This document shows positions 1 to 10,681 of a DNA stretch of 64,000 nt, one piece after another (within the stretch, counting starts at the first letter, position 1; every line of letters begins with the position of its first letter). The notes beneath the pieces are model-generated. The model made no database searches. It was not told the DNA's origin and saw only the letters and a list, made by a program, of their open reading frames with translations. This stretch comes from Dasyornis broadbenti. Lineage: Eukaryota; Chordata; Aves; Passeriformes; Dasyornithidae. The position numbers were made by a program, and so were the translations under genes. Location of the stretch: assembly GCA_013397935.1 (NCBI GenBank), contig VZRN01001305.1, forward strand, positions 738,476-802,475, read 5' to 3'.

Positions 1-252
1 NNNNNNNNNNNNNNNNNNNNNNNNNNNNNNNNNNNNNNNNNNNNNNNNNNNNNNNNNNNNNNNNNNNNNNNNNNNNNNNNNNNNNNNNNNNNNNNNNNNN
101 NNNNNNNNNNNNNNNNNNNNNNNNNNNNNNNNNNNNNNNNNNNNNNNNNNNNNNNNNNNNNNNNNNNNNNNNNNNNNNNNNNNNNNNNNNNNNNNNNNNN
201 NNNNNNNNNNNNNNNNNNNNNNNNNNNNNNNNNNNNNNNNNNNNNNNNNNNN
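1..252. other. Assembly gap (run of N)
   Basis: All bases are N. The gap directly abuts an LTR fragment, which is the usual place for an assembly of repetitive avian sequence to break. The true length of the gap is unknown. Confidence 0.99.
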
Positions 253-687
253 GTAGCAGTTTTGGGGAGACTGCTTGCCTGTGTGGGGACCAGCGTCACT
301 GCAGCAGTGTCGGGCGGGCTGCCGACAGTGAGACCCATGGCTACGCAGAGGAAAAGAGCCTCTCCCCAGGCAGGGGAAGAAGATCTGGGTGATGAACTGA
401 CCTATCCCCCCACCTCCCGCTCCATGCCTTGTTCCCTTGTGCAGCTGCTGGGAAGGAGGGAGGGGGGTGAGCGGAGAAACGGTGGCCTTGAAGGGTTTAT
501 TTTACTTCTCATTTACTCCTCTGACTCTGTTAGTAATAAATTAGATCACTTTGCAACCTAAGTTAGTCCTGTTTTGCCTATTTGAGTGCGTCTTCTCCCG
601 GGTTTCCTTATCTCAACTCATGAGCCCTGGGTTGTGGGGGTGTTAATTTGGGGGTACCTGGCATTTGGCCAGGCTCAAACCATGACA
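253..687 (+). mobile_element. 3' part of an endogenous retroviral LTR, cut by the gap
   Basis: The segment ends in CAAACCATGACA at 676-687, the type of CA-terminated end seen on avian ERVL-like LTRs. It carries an AATAAA polyadenylation signal at 535-540, followed by T-rich sequence. The 5' half is hidden by the gap, so neither the promoter nor a target-site duplication can be checked. Short open frames inside it are ordinary LTR sequence, not genes. The family assignment is from memory of passerine LTRs and is an inference; the terminus and polyadenylation signal are seen directly. Confidence 0.55.
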
Positions 688-3283
688 GTGGGTCATGTGT
701 GACAAGCAAGCAATTTTTCATGCTGGATACCTGCCTTGGGATCATGTGCTTTAGAGAGAAGTGATCTAGGAGGAAGGCAGTCAAATTCATGGGTTTTTCT
801 CTTTTCCAAGTAAAAAGAAAGGGTCAGGAGAATATTCCTTTTCCACTGTCTCTAGATGATTCAGGGCTTCATGGTGGTGAGGCAGTGGCAGTCTGTTAAG
901 AGACTGGGGGATTAAGGCTAGCAGGGGGCTTATGCTGAGCCTCACAGCTGGTGTAGGTGCATTTCCAGCCATAAGAAGTAGTAACAGTCCCAGTGGAAAC
1001 ATTCAGCTGCAGCAAGAGCAGACAGAAATCTATTATCCTTGTGAATGCAATGTCAATATTTACAGAGAGAGGTCAAAGAAGAGAGCTCTGCTCAGGAAAT
1101 GTCAGCTCTGGAGAAGGAGGAGGCATTAGCAGCATTTGCATTTGTGCTGGAGCAATCCCTGCAAAACTGAGGAATATTTAGGAGGTTTTTGACTTCCAGT
1201 CCTATTCACCCCATCTTCTTGTACCATTGCGTCGTCTACTGCAGCAGTTTTGGGCACATCTGCATGGCCTGGAAGCAATGCTGGATGCTTCCTATATCCT
1301 TGGGGGGACACCAGCATGGATGTGGGTGGTCATTCATCCATGGTGGCTGCAGGCAGATTTCCTTAGCTGCCATTAGTACGGTCTCTTACAGAGGAACAGA
1401 AAAATGGCACAGAGTGAAGCTCACATGGTCCAAAAAAGCCTCCAGGTTGAGCCAGGTTGGTACCTGTGGCTAAAACCCCACCAGGTGAGACAGCATTATG
1501 GATTTAGACAAAGGATCTCAGAATATTTTTCTGCAAGCTTTTTGCTTAGGGTGGAAAATGTTCAAAATGGGTTTAATCCCCTTTGCTCAGTGTTACGAAC
1601 ACAGGAGTGCTGCTGGTAATTGCTGGTAGCACAGGAGTTCCTGGGCCCTCCTAAATGAAGACCAAAGAGGATTTGTGTGAGCATGGATCATTCCTGCCTG
1701 GGAGAAGTGGTAGTCATGGAAGGGGCAGGCAGAAGAACCACAGGCAAGAACACAGCCTTAAAAATAGCTTTTTGCCAGCATATGCAGATGCTGTCCGGAA
1801 ATGTTGCCCGTGGGAATGGCAAGACCCCCAAGTGATGCTTCCAGGTGTGGGAGGACAGGGGAGCATCACCACCCCACACAGCAGGTATCCAGGATTGCAG
1901 CTGCTGGGGAAATTTGGTAGTTCCCGGTAAAAACTTTTTTTTTTTTTTTCCCTAGGGAAGAAGGCTTGAGACATCCCAGAAAAGCCAAAAAAACTCTCAT
2001 GCATTTCCCAAGCGGAAAAATGCCTCTTGCCAAAGACTTGAATTCCTTCCTCCACCCTTGGGCTAGTTTTTGCCTTTAACTCTATCTATGCTCAATGAAA
2101 ACTTCACGGGCTGGTGGCCTGTGAGGATGTGGAATGTGCCAAGTTCTGGTTTTCACTGGTATTAACATGTACATGGCCAAACAGATGCGAAATCACCCAG
2201 TAAGACAGAGCCAGTGACATAAATAAACATCAGAAACCTCTCACTGCTTACTTAGGCACTGGTGGCTTTGCCGACATTGGACTGGGCCCAGAGGCAGGAA
2301 ATCTGGGGAGCTGAAAAGGTTGAAAGTGAGAACTTCCCTGCCACAGCACTGAGTTCAGAGGGGTGGGGTGCAGAGCATCCCATGTCTCTGTCCCATAAGC
2401 CTGGGATGACAAAGGACACCTCTGTCACATGGAGAAAGTAATTTTGGGCTTCCTAGCTCCCTTCAGATTAAATGTTATTGCATTTGAGTGGGATATTTTG
2501 AAGCTGTTTCTCTGCAGGCCATTTGGCTCCAAACAGTTTAATTAAAAAAACTAAAATTTCTGGCAGGTTTGTGCTGCTTGGTATTTAAAGCCAGATTATA
2601 TGGATTTATTTTGCATGAGATCTTGTGATTTGCTCTGTTTGCAGTGTCAGACAGCTGTAATTGAGTTGATATTAACACTGATTAGGAAAAATAACACTGT
2701 GTTCCTACCGCCTGACCACGGAGAAGGATATCACCTTGGGCACGCACGTATGTGTGCCGCAAGAGTTCCCTGCAGCCAACAAAATATCCAGAGCCATCTC
2801 TGTGAAAATTAAGCCCCAGTAGCAGCGCCCCTTCTTCCTAGACAGTCTGCAGATGCCTGGGCTGTCTCCCAGCTTGTCCCAGCCCCCTGGCAAAAGCAAA
2901 GTTTCTTTTGGTACGGTAATTCCCATTGCCCTCTGGAGATCCCGTGACCAAGAAGCAGCAGGGTTTGGAGGGGCTGCAGCTCCAGGGGCTCTTTGGACTG
3001 TGCTGCACCACAGGGAGCTCTGACTATCCCACATTACCCCTTGTGCAGGCACAGACAGACGGATGGAGGAGCCCCAGCCACACCAGGAGCCACTCGTGCC
3101 TGAAATGCACCATGGGGTGTGGAACCCCAGGAAAAAGCTGGGCTGCCTGCACTGCATGTGGCTGGGGATAGTCCTGCCTGCCCCCACCCAGAGACACTGC
3201 AGAAGCCCGCACAGACAAGAGGCAACAGGGCCGGGGATGCCACCAGAGCTGTGGCCTGGCAAGCAGCACTCAAAACACTGGCA
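688..3283. other. Unassigned intergenic sequence
   Basis: No gene is recognised. A T run lies near 1936-1950. GC content rises at about 2820-3280, where open frames appear on both strands without any known domain; this looks like composition or an old repeat rather than coding sequence. Confidence 0.5.
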
Positions 3284-3725
3284 AGGTAAAACCCATGGGC
3301 TGAGATAACAGTTTAAGAATTGAAATGAGGTAAAATATAACAATAACAACAGTAACAGAGGAATAAGAGTCAAGGAACACAAGCAATGCACAATGCAGTT
3401 GCTCCTCTCCCACTGACCATGCCCAGCCAGTCCCTGAGTGGAAATCGGCACTGCCCAGCCAACTGTCCCTAGTTTATACACTAAGCATGATGTTCCATGG
3501 TATGGAATATTCCTTTGGCCAGTCCAGGTCAGTTGCCCTGACTGTGCTCCCTCCTGGTTTCTTGTGCATCCTCTGACTGCCAGAGCGTGGGAAACGGAAA
3601 AGTCCTTGATTTAGGGTAAGTACTACTGAGCAACAACTAAAACATTTACGTGTTATCCACATTATTCTCATATTGAATGCAAGACACAGCACTGCACTAG
3701 CTACTAGGAAGCTGAAACCAGGACA
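3284..3725 (-). mobile_element. ERVL-like LTR, minus strand, 3' end truncated
   Basis: Read on the minus strand, the element begins TGTCCTGGTTTC at 3725, a typical start of a widespread passerine ERVL-type LTR. It continues through a TATA-like GTATAAAC at about 3470-3477 and a polypurine/AAT-rich segment at 3330-3390. Much of the length resembles that LTR as I remember it. The U5 end is lost at about 3284 and the polyadenylation signal is degenerate, so it is old. No internal gag-pol sequence is attached, which suggests a solo or fragmentary LTR. Confidence 0.65.
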
Positions 3726-4050
3726 GATGTGTCTCAAAAGACAGAATGAAATCTGCAGGTACAGAAAGTTCCTTTAATGCTTAACTAGTTTCACTAAGAA
3801 TTAAGATATAAATAAGACACATTATTCTGCACAATATTGAAGAATTATTACCCAGAAACAGGCAGAGGAATTAACTGAACCTGATGGCTGACTCCTCTGC
3901 TTGGGAACCAAAATGAACATTCCTATTGCTACCAGCTTGAGTTTAGATTGAGGATCTCCCTTCTTCTGGCTCTATCTCTCCACTATGAGAGACCGTGAGA
4001 GCCAAGAAGGCTTTTGTTTTTACACACCTGCTCTGGCTTTGGGAAGGCCA
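3726..4050. other. Unassigned spacer between retroelements
   Basis: AT-rich sequence between an LTR and a CR1 tail. No gene or repeat is recognised. Confidence 0.5.
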
Positions 4051-4166
4051 AATAGAATAGAATCATAGAATCATAGAATCATAGAATCATAGAATCATAG
4101 AATCATAGAATCATAGAATCATAGAATCACAGTATCATAGAATCACAGCATCATAGAATCATAGAA
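4051..4166 (-). repeat. Expanded CR1 terminal octamer array
   Basis: About 14 near-perfect copies of an 8-bp unit (ATAGAATC on the plus strand). This is the reverse complement of the CR1 3'-terminal octamer, which normally occurs only two to four times. A few units carry A-to-C or T-to-C changes at the right end, while the left units are identical, which suggests recent slippage growth. It adjoins the CR1 body at 4167. Confidence 0.9.
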
Positions 4167-4285
4167 GGTAGGAAGGGACCTTGAAGATCACCAGTCTCCC
4201 CAGGGGCAGGGATACCTTCCACTAGGCCCCATCCAGCCTGGCCTTGAACACTTCCAGGGATGGGACATTCAGCCTTAGGTTGGAA
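4167..4285 (-). mobile_element. CR1 retrotransposon 3' end, truncated
   Basis: The plus strand reads like the reverse complement of the avian CR1 3' UTR: a GGAAGGGACCTTGAAGATCA-type segment, then a CAGGGATACCTTCCACTAG-type segment and a CTGGCCTTGAACACTTCCAG-type segment. Only about 120 bp of the 3' UTR remains, the 5'-truncated form usual for this LINE. There is no coding capacity. Confidence 0.92.
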
Positions 4286-4337
4286 CATGAGTCTTAGAAA
4301 ACCAAAGAGAGACTTTCTCTGCAATCTTTTACTCAGG

Positions 4338-5130
4338 GTGTCTTGGTTTGGAAGACAGGTGTCTGCTCAGGAAGGTGGAAATCTGCCTTAGAGAATATGA
4401 CCCCCCTCCCTCCAAATTGTTATAAGGTCAAAATCAAAGGCTCTCAGGCAGAGATATGGGAAAAGGAATAACAGTTCTTTACTCCTATCTATAACGAGGA
4501 AAACAAGCAACAATAACAGTGGCAATAACAAATAAACAAAACAGAAACCCGGTGGCAGCTTTCTCTGGGCTGCCAGACACCGCCCCTCCCCTTTGGTGCA
4601 GTTACGGTCACGGCTGGCAGGGGTGCTGTGGCGCGAGCTCAGCTCCTCAGTGAGGGCGGACGGAGCTGAGGGCGAGGCGGCTGCATGGCGAGCGGAGCTG
4701 CAGCAGGGAATCTCAGGGCAGCAAACTGGGCAGCAGAGCTTGTCCACTCGAGCCGGCGAACAAAAAGGGTAGCATAGACTCCAGCAAGGAAGAAAAACCC
4801 AGCAGTGCTGAGCTCCCGCAGCAGCAGTGAAGGGAAAGAAGAAACAGCAGCTGTCTCCTCCAACAAGTCCCACGAACAAGTGTGTGTCTGCCCACGGCCA
4901 GCCACCTTTTTCTTCTCTTGCCACACCTGGCTATGTTTTTAGTCTCTTAAGTGAGTCCTTGTCCCTTAGGTACCCAGTCATTATCTCTTAAGTACCCAGT
5001 CGTTAAGGCTCGTTAAGATATCTCTAGCCACAGGATGGAAAAATTCCCAACCTCCAACACAGGGTAAACAAAGCACCTTTTCCAAGGTTCTCTATAGATC
5101 ATGACCCTCTCTCACAGAGCAGTGCCGGTT
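4338..5130 (-). mobile_element. Passerine-type ERV LTR or LTR-adjacent fragment, minus strand
   Basis: The left edge reads TGTCTTGGTTTGGAAGACAG, which on the minus strand is a CA-terminated LTR end. The block includes a GC-rich segment at 4560-4760 and an AGTAAA-type polyadenylation variant near 4479-4484 on the minus strand. I recall closely similar sequence from ERVL elements of finches. A minus-strand open frame of about 178 codons at 4388-4924 is cysteine-, leucine- and serine-rich without any retroviral domain, so it is not a gene. The right edge is uncertain and could reach about 5290. Confidence 0.55.
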
Positions 5131-5299
5131 AAAAAGGTCAGCCACCTTTAAATAAGCCCTAATTGACACTTACTTCCCAAAATGAGGGTTACCAAAGCTT
5201 AAGGAACAGTTCCCAAAGCAGACAGTGACCTAATTCTAAATATCATTAAACTGCTTCATGGTGAAAAATAGCATGGCATTTCAAAAATCCCACTACCTT

Positions 5300-8200
5300 A
5301 AGGGTTGTTGCTGCTGTTCTTCTGGAGGTTGCCCATATTGGATTCCTTTGCCAAGAGCTCACTTCCCACAACCACTCTTCAGATGATGTTGATGTTCAGC
5401 ATTGGCTTGTTGCACCACTCATTATTTCTGGTCCACTGTGTGGTGTGGCAGGGAGCACTACTCCTTTTCCTCTCACTTGCTGCAGGTCAGCTAAACCTTA
5501 TCCAGCTCCCTTTTGGATTCTTCAACCTGTTCTCAAATGGTTGGCAATTTCTCCCTCCAGGTGTGAGTTTGAGCAACTCCTCCTCTGCTCTGGCATCTGC
5601 TGGGAATGTTTAGACTCAGGTAAGACTTACGGGCAATGACTCACTTGACCATAGGCTGCACAAAGGATGCTGCTATGCACAAGCCCTTTCTCTGGCACTT
5701 GGCTCCTCTCTTCTCTCACCCTCTCCGTTATCCTGGGATGGTACAGGACAGTTGCTTTGGGTTCATGCCTGAGTCAGCTTCTGAGTTCGTGTCTGAGCAG
5801 ACCTGGCCAGTGTGCTGCCTGAACATAAAAGCTGTAGTGATCCTCCTGCCCCAGCTCTTCATGAGTCTCCTCTGCAAGCTGATACAGCAAACACTCGGAC
5901 TCTAGTGTAGTCAATAAGGGACTTCCTAGCTGGTAGCAGCCATCCCCTCAGTTCAGTCTCCCCAGGGATTTTCACCCCAAATGTTACTGCACAACCATCC
6001 TTGACTAGATCTATTTACCAAAGATCAATAGTCTGAAACACTTCAGTAGTAAAAGGAAACAACAAATAGAATAATATTTTCAGATAGGAGAAAGCTGATT
6101 AAAATATTTTCTAACTTCTCAATATAGGTTTATATATAGCTGACATCTCTTCTGTGGTATAACACTGGTTCTGTTCAGGCTGAAATCATGGGGATGGGAG
6201 GAGTAAGTGCTGTGTCTTTCTGTGCCAGTATCTGAGCCTCTCTGTCACTGCCCCTAGGAAACCTGATTGAGCTGTGTCTGGAGAGAGCAAAGCCTTCTGC
6301 TGGTGAGGCCATCTCTACCCTCAGGGTCTGTGCCAGCTTGGGAGGGACAGGAGTCACCACAGGTTTGTAAATTGCTCAAAAACCCCCAGACTACTGAGGA
6401 AAATCAGTTTTCTTATACAGTTCATGTGATTTGAGTGAAAATTGAGGTGTTCTGAACACGGCTGGGTGCTGTTATGGCAGCTCCCAAGTTTGCTGCTGAC
6501 CCAGGCATCACTTCCCCTGTCTAAAGGCAGAAGTTGGAGCAAGGCAGAGCCAGCAACACACCATCTGAGACCCTGGAAAGGCAATAGCATTGCTTCTGCA
6601 TTCCCTGGCAGGAAATGCCTTTATATGAAAGGATCTGCCACAGCCCAACTATGGCATGAGCAGGGAAAAAAAAGATATTAACAGGTGAGGTACTGAGTGG
6701 TGTTCTTCCTGCATAAATTGCTTTATTCTTAGTAATTCCAGTAAAACAAATGGAGAAAGAGAGCAGCTTCTCATTGTACAGACATGGCCAGAACTTGCTT
6801 TTTGGGTATATTTTAGAAATTAACTCTGGTAAAGAAAGATGGAGTTGAGTGATGTGTGAATAATAGTGGGGGATTGGGAAGAGGATCTTTATTCAGTTAT
6901 TTTGTTCTCACTTGGATAGCCTTGCTAATTAATATTAATGAAAGAGTTGTAACTTGGCAGTTACTTTGTATGACTAAAAGCAGTGTTTTCCACAATACAG
7001 TCTGAAACATTAAAGCAAATCATTAGCAAACAGTTTATCCAGGACTCAGGGGGAGGGGAAAAAAAAAAAAACTAATAGGAACATGAAATATGTCTTCTAG
7101 CAAGTCCTGAAACAGGTCTTTCAGGCCCCAGCGCAGATATTTCAAATGTGTCAAGAGTAGGCTGACATTTCTTTAAGTCAAACGGAAAAAGAAATGGCTA
7201 TTGTGGGAATCGAGCTGCACCATTTGCCTCTTCATCACCCTGATGTACAGCAGAAGGCTGAGGCTTATTTACGGGAAGCTTGAACTGAAATTGCTAACTT
7301 GTGTGTACCTTATTGACACTTTGTTTTTCCCACAGGATGGAGAATGCCAAACTTCCCAACACCCACTGCTATGTGCGTTACTGAGCTGAAAGTTAAGAGA
7401 TGCCTGAATCAGACCTCCTCCTATAGCATGCTATTAAGCTGATAAATAGTATTGATAGCAATCCTTGGGAAAAAATCTTTATAGTTAGTCCTCTGCCTGT
7501 TTTTACCAGACCTAGCTTAATATAGAGCTCCAGCCATTCATCATTCATGGTGAGCATTTTGACACAGAGAAACTCAGTTTTGCCATGTTACATCAGACCT
7601 CATTCATGCAACCACACAGAGAATATATTCACTAATCTTGGGTTATTAGCATCCAAATTAGTGCACAGGCCTGCAAACCCAGCTGAAACACAGGATAGAA
7701 ATAAAATCAGTTACAGCTGAATTTAGGGACAATCATTTTTCCCCACCTAAAAGGTGTTTTAACAGGAAGGGTGGTATATGCTGCAGTGCTTGCCCCTAGA
7801 CTCTCTGAGAAGTGTAAAAAAGTCCTGCTGCACAGTCACAAATAGGGCAGTATCTGATATACCTGATGTTAGACTGAAGGTGAGGATGCATAAAGAATAC
7901 CATTTAAGAAACAAGGATGTGTTAGTGTGAGGCAAAATGGTCTACTTGTCCTTGCATTTTGGCTGAAAACAGGCCAATGGTGTGGATTGCTTTATACTAC
8001 CCTCCAAATCAGAAATGCTCCTGTTTTTTCAGCTGTTTTTCCCAGAAACAACTTGAAGATCTACAATATGTTTAATTTCAGTCTTTCATTTTAATAGCAG
8101 AGAAGAAGCTGAAGCCATGTTTTGCCCAGGGCCCTGTTGAAGTGATCTGCTTGTGTCAGCAGAGCGCTTCTCACATCTGCAGAATTTGGAGCTTCAGAGC

Positions 8201-10352
8201 CATCCTAGGGACACAAGAGCACTTGCTCACCAAAAAGAGACACACTGGCTCTCTCATCTTCTATACCTTTTTTAAAAACTTTCAAGACCTGTGTGAAAAC
8301 CTTGAATTACTGTTAGCACAAATATGCTCCATCGTCGTAAGTCTAAACTGGTGTACATTTTAAAGTCCTCTTAATGCGCACCTTCCTTAGGCAGATAAAG
8401 GTGTAAGCCAAAAAGAGAACTACAATTCTTCAGTTCTTAAGGCAGCATACCAAATGTAACATGGGTTGCACAACACCTGTACATGTAATTAGTATTGTAA
8501 ATTAGCAAGTTTAATTCTAGGAACAGAAGGATTGCAATATTCTCTAGCTTTAATTTTCAGCTTGCCTCTGATCATTCCTAAACAGAAGTGTTGTGGCTAA
8601 TTCTGTAGATGCTACATGAAGTGACAAGATTAAAAGGAAAAAATGTATATAATAAGATAGGTTCTTAATTGTACAGTATACCTTAATGAAATAATTATTA
8701 TTCATCAATTTAATCAGCCTGTGAAGTAATTTGCCTGCAAGGTACCCAATTAAAATAATGGCGATTAAAAAGACTCCCTGATGCATGTGCCCAGCACCTC
8801 TGACAATCTGGCCACCTCAGCTAAGGACAACAGTGTCAAGCTGTGAAATGAACCCCGAGAGGGCTTTTAATGCAATCATTTGGTTTAGGTATTCAGCACT
8901 TGAAGCTGGCTGTGTTGTGGGTTTTTAAAGGAAAATATTCTTCCCAGAGGACCTTGGGCTTCTGTCCTGTTGTTGGATGGACTCAATAACAGCTTTGGAA
9001 AGATGGAGATACAGCAGCAGTGAGGTCTGCTCAAAAGGGAACAGGGTTGCAATAAAGGAAACCAAAGACCAGCTGTTCTTTTGAGATTGGACATCACTTC
9101 TTACTCTCATTCCTCACATTGTGCTGAACATAAAAAAAGTTTACACTGCAATGGGACTTTAGTGGACCTCAATCATCACCAGGGAACTTTTTTTGGAGAA
9201 GATTCCTACATTCTTGCACATTTGTAGGTCTCCTCAGCCTGGGATATCCCAAGGCTGATGACTTGTTTATGTTCGTGAGCGTTGCTGAAGAAAACAGGGT
9301 GTCCCAAGCACTGATCTAGGAGGGGCAGCCTTGCATGCATTGCTGCCATAAAAGAGGCTTGTAGAGAAAACACTATTTGGAGCTAAATTTATTTAGCTCA
9401 AATAAGAACTGCGTCGTAAGTGGTGTTTTCACATTACCTGCAACATCTCTTATCTACTGATCTTCCAAAACAAAAACATTGCAGGAGACCATAACTCCCT
9501 ACCATAATGTTCTTGGTTGCTTTATTCCATTTTCAGACTCAGAATATTTTTTAGCCTTGTGTAGCACTAACCATGTCTTCTACAAGAAGATATCAGCAAT
9601 AACAGAAAAGAATGACTAACAATTATTTTTTATTTTCCTTTCAAATGAGAGGCAGGTGATTCTCCATTGCCAAATCCGGCAAAGCAGGACTAATACCCAA
9701 TCTGAGTTTTCCAAAGAAGTGAAAGGAAAATTAGGCTGGCTAAAGAGGCAGCTTTCTTTTAGTCTGTAGGGAAAAGTTAACCTGTACCTCTGTATTTCGC
9801 AGGCACAAGGAGATGAAAGGGCTCCAGTTGAGTCACTGCTTCTCTAAAAAGGCTCAGACACAAGGTACTGGATCTCCAGCTTCAGGAAGTCACCTCTGAG
9901 GGTAAGCCTGCCCTGGTAAGACCTAGCAAAGCTCTGGTGTTGCAGGATTTGGCTCAACACCAAGAACTCAACTCTTCAAAACTCTGGGCTTAATTTTTGC
10001 TGAGACACCTCATGCTCTCAAGTTTCCTTGATGAAGATATCACCCACCATTTGATTTACGAATAAACCAGAAATGTCTATAAATTCTTATCCATCTTATT
10101 TTCCAAACAAAGCTAAGAAGGAAATTTTTTCCCTCTCAACTTCTTGTGTGGTGCTGTAGAATGATGACCCAGAGCCTTCAGTCCCTTTCAGACTAAGGAA
10201 GAGCTTTTCTTGAAGTCTGGGGATGCTTTTCTTTTTCTTCTTTGCTTTAGGGATCTGTATAATACGGGGAGATTGTATGACCCTCATGTGCAGCAACTTT
10301 TAACACACACCCTGAGACATCCAGGAAAGAGGCTCCTTTGAGAAAGTCTTAC
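5300..10352. other. Unassigned intergenic sequence
   Basis: Mostly AT-rich unique-looking sequence. 5305-5905 has moderate GC and open plus-strand frames without recognisable domains; it may be an extension of the neighbouring retroelement. An A run lies at about 7060-7070. No gene, RNA or known repeat is recognised in the rest. Confidence 0.45.
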
Positions 10353-10403
10353 AGTGGCTGCTTTAGCTTTGTCAATGGCGTTCTTGCCACCAAAGGCTCC
10401 CAT
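10353..10403 (-). other. Candidate exon B (51 nt) of an unknown minus-strand transcript
   Basis: On the minus strand the acceptor is GCATTTAATTTTTCAG, preceded by a branch-point-like CTGAT about 27 nt upstream, and the donor is GTAAGA. The segment is 17 codons with no stop and reads MGAFGGKNAIDKAKAAT in the frame that continues from candidate exon A. The short upstream intron (10404-10478, 75 nt) has GT-AG ends. I do not recognise the peptide. The exon could be non-coding or chance; the call rests only on splice signals and phase agreement. Confidence 0.3.
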
Positions 10404-10478
10404 CTGAAAAATTAAATGCCCACAAATCAGCGAGATAAATACTGCAGCCTTTCCAGACCTCACTGGCAGGGTACTTAC

Positions 10479-10533
10479 AGAGCCAGCCAACTGCTTCAAG
10501 ACCTTTCCTGGTTCCATGCATTCATGGAACACT
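10479..10533 (-). other. Candidate exon A (55 nt) of an unknown minus-strand transcript
   Basis: The acceptor is GAGCTCTGGCAG with a T-rich tract about 15-20 nt upstream, and the donor is a consensus GTAAGT at 10473-10478. One nucleotide completes a codon, then 18 codons read VFHECMEPGKVLKQLAGS, ending in phase 0, which matches candidate exon B. The alternative frame beginning at phase 0 hits a TGA early. The product is not recognised. Confidence 0.3.
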
Positions 10534-10622
10534 CTGCCAGAGCTCAACAGGCAAAAACCAACATTTAATCATCTTAGAAGAGTGGCTGGCTGGGCACCTG
10601 TAAAGTGAAATTAAAAACTTAC

Positions 10623-10681
10623 AGTCTGAACACCAGACCAGCAGAAAACCAACACCTTGCAGTACTGGTGCTGGTAGAAAT
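10623..10681 (-). other. Candidate exon Z (59 nt) of an unknown minus-strand transcript
   Basis: The acceptor is GATACATTTTTTCAG and the donor is a consensus GTAAGT. It is open in all three frames. The frame that starts in phase 0 and leaves two nucleotides joins candidate exon A in phase; another frame reads FYQHQYCKVLVFCWSGVQT but would meet a stop in exon A. The intron to exon A is 89 nt (10534-10622). Without homology I cannot say whether this is coding, a non-coding RNA, or chance. Confidence 0.28.

Noticed and set aside
2705..3481. Minus-strand open frame of 258 codons
   Set aside because: It runs into the LTR at 3284, overlaps open frames on both strands in GC-rich DNA, and matches no family that I know.
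4388..4924. Minus-strand open frame of 178 codons
   Set aside because: It lies in LTR-like sequence, is dominated by Cys, Leu and Ser runs, and shows no domain or retroviral motif.
8891..8912. Possible RE1 (REST-binding) element beginning TTCAGCAC
   Set aside because: Only the left half-site matches; the GGACAGCGCC half is absent.
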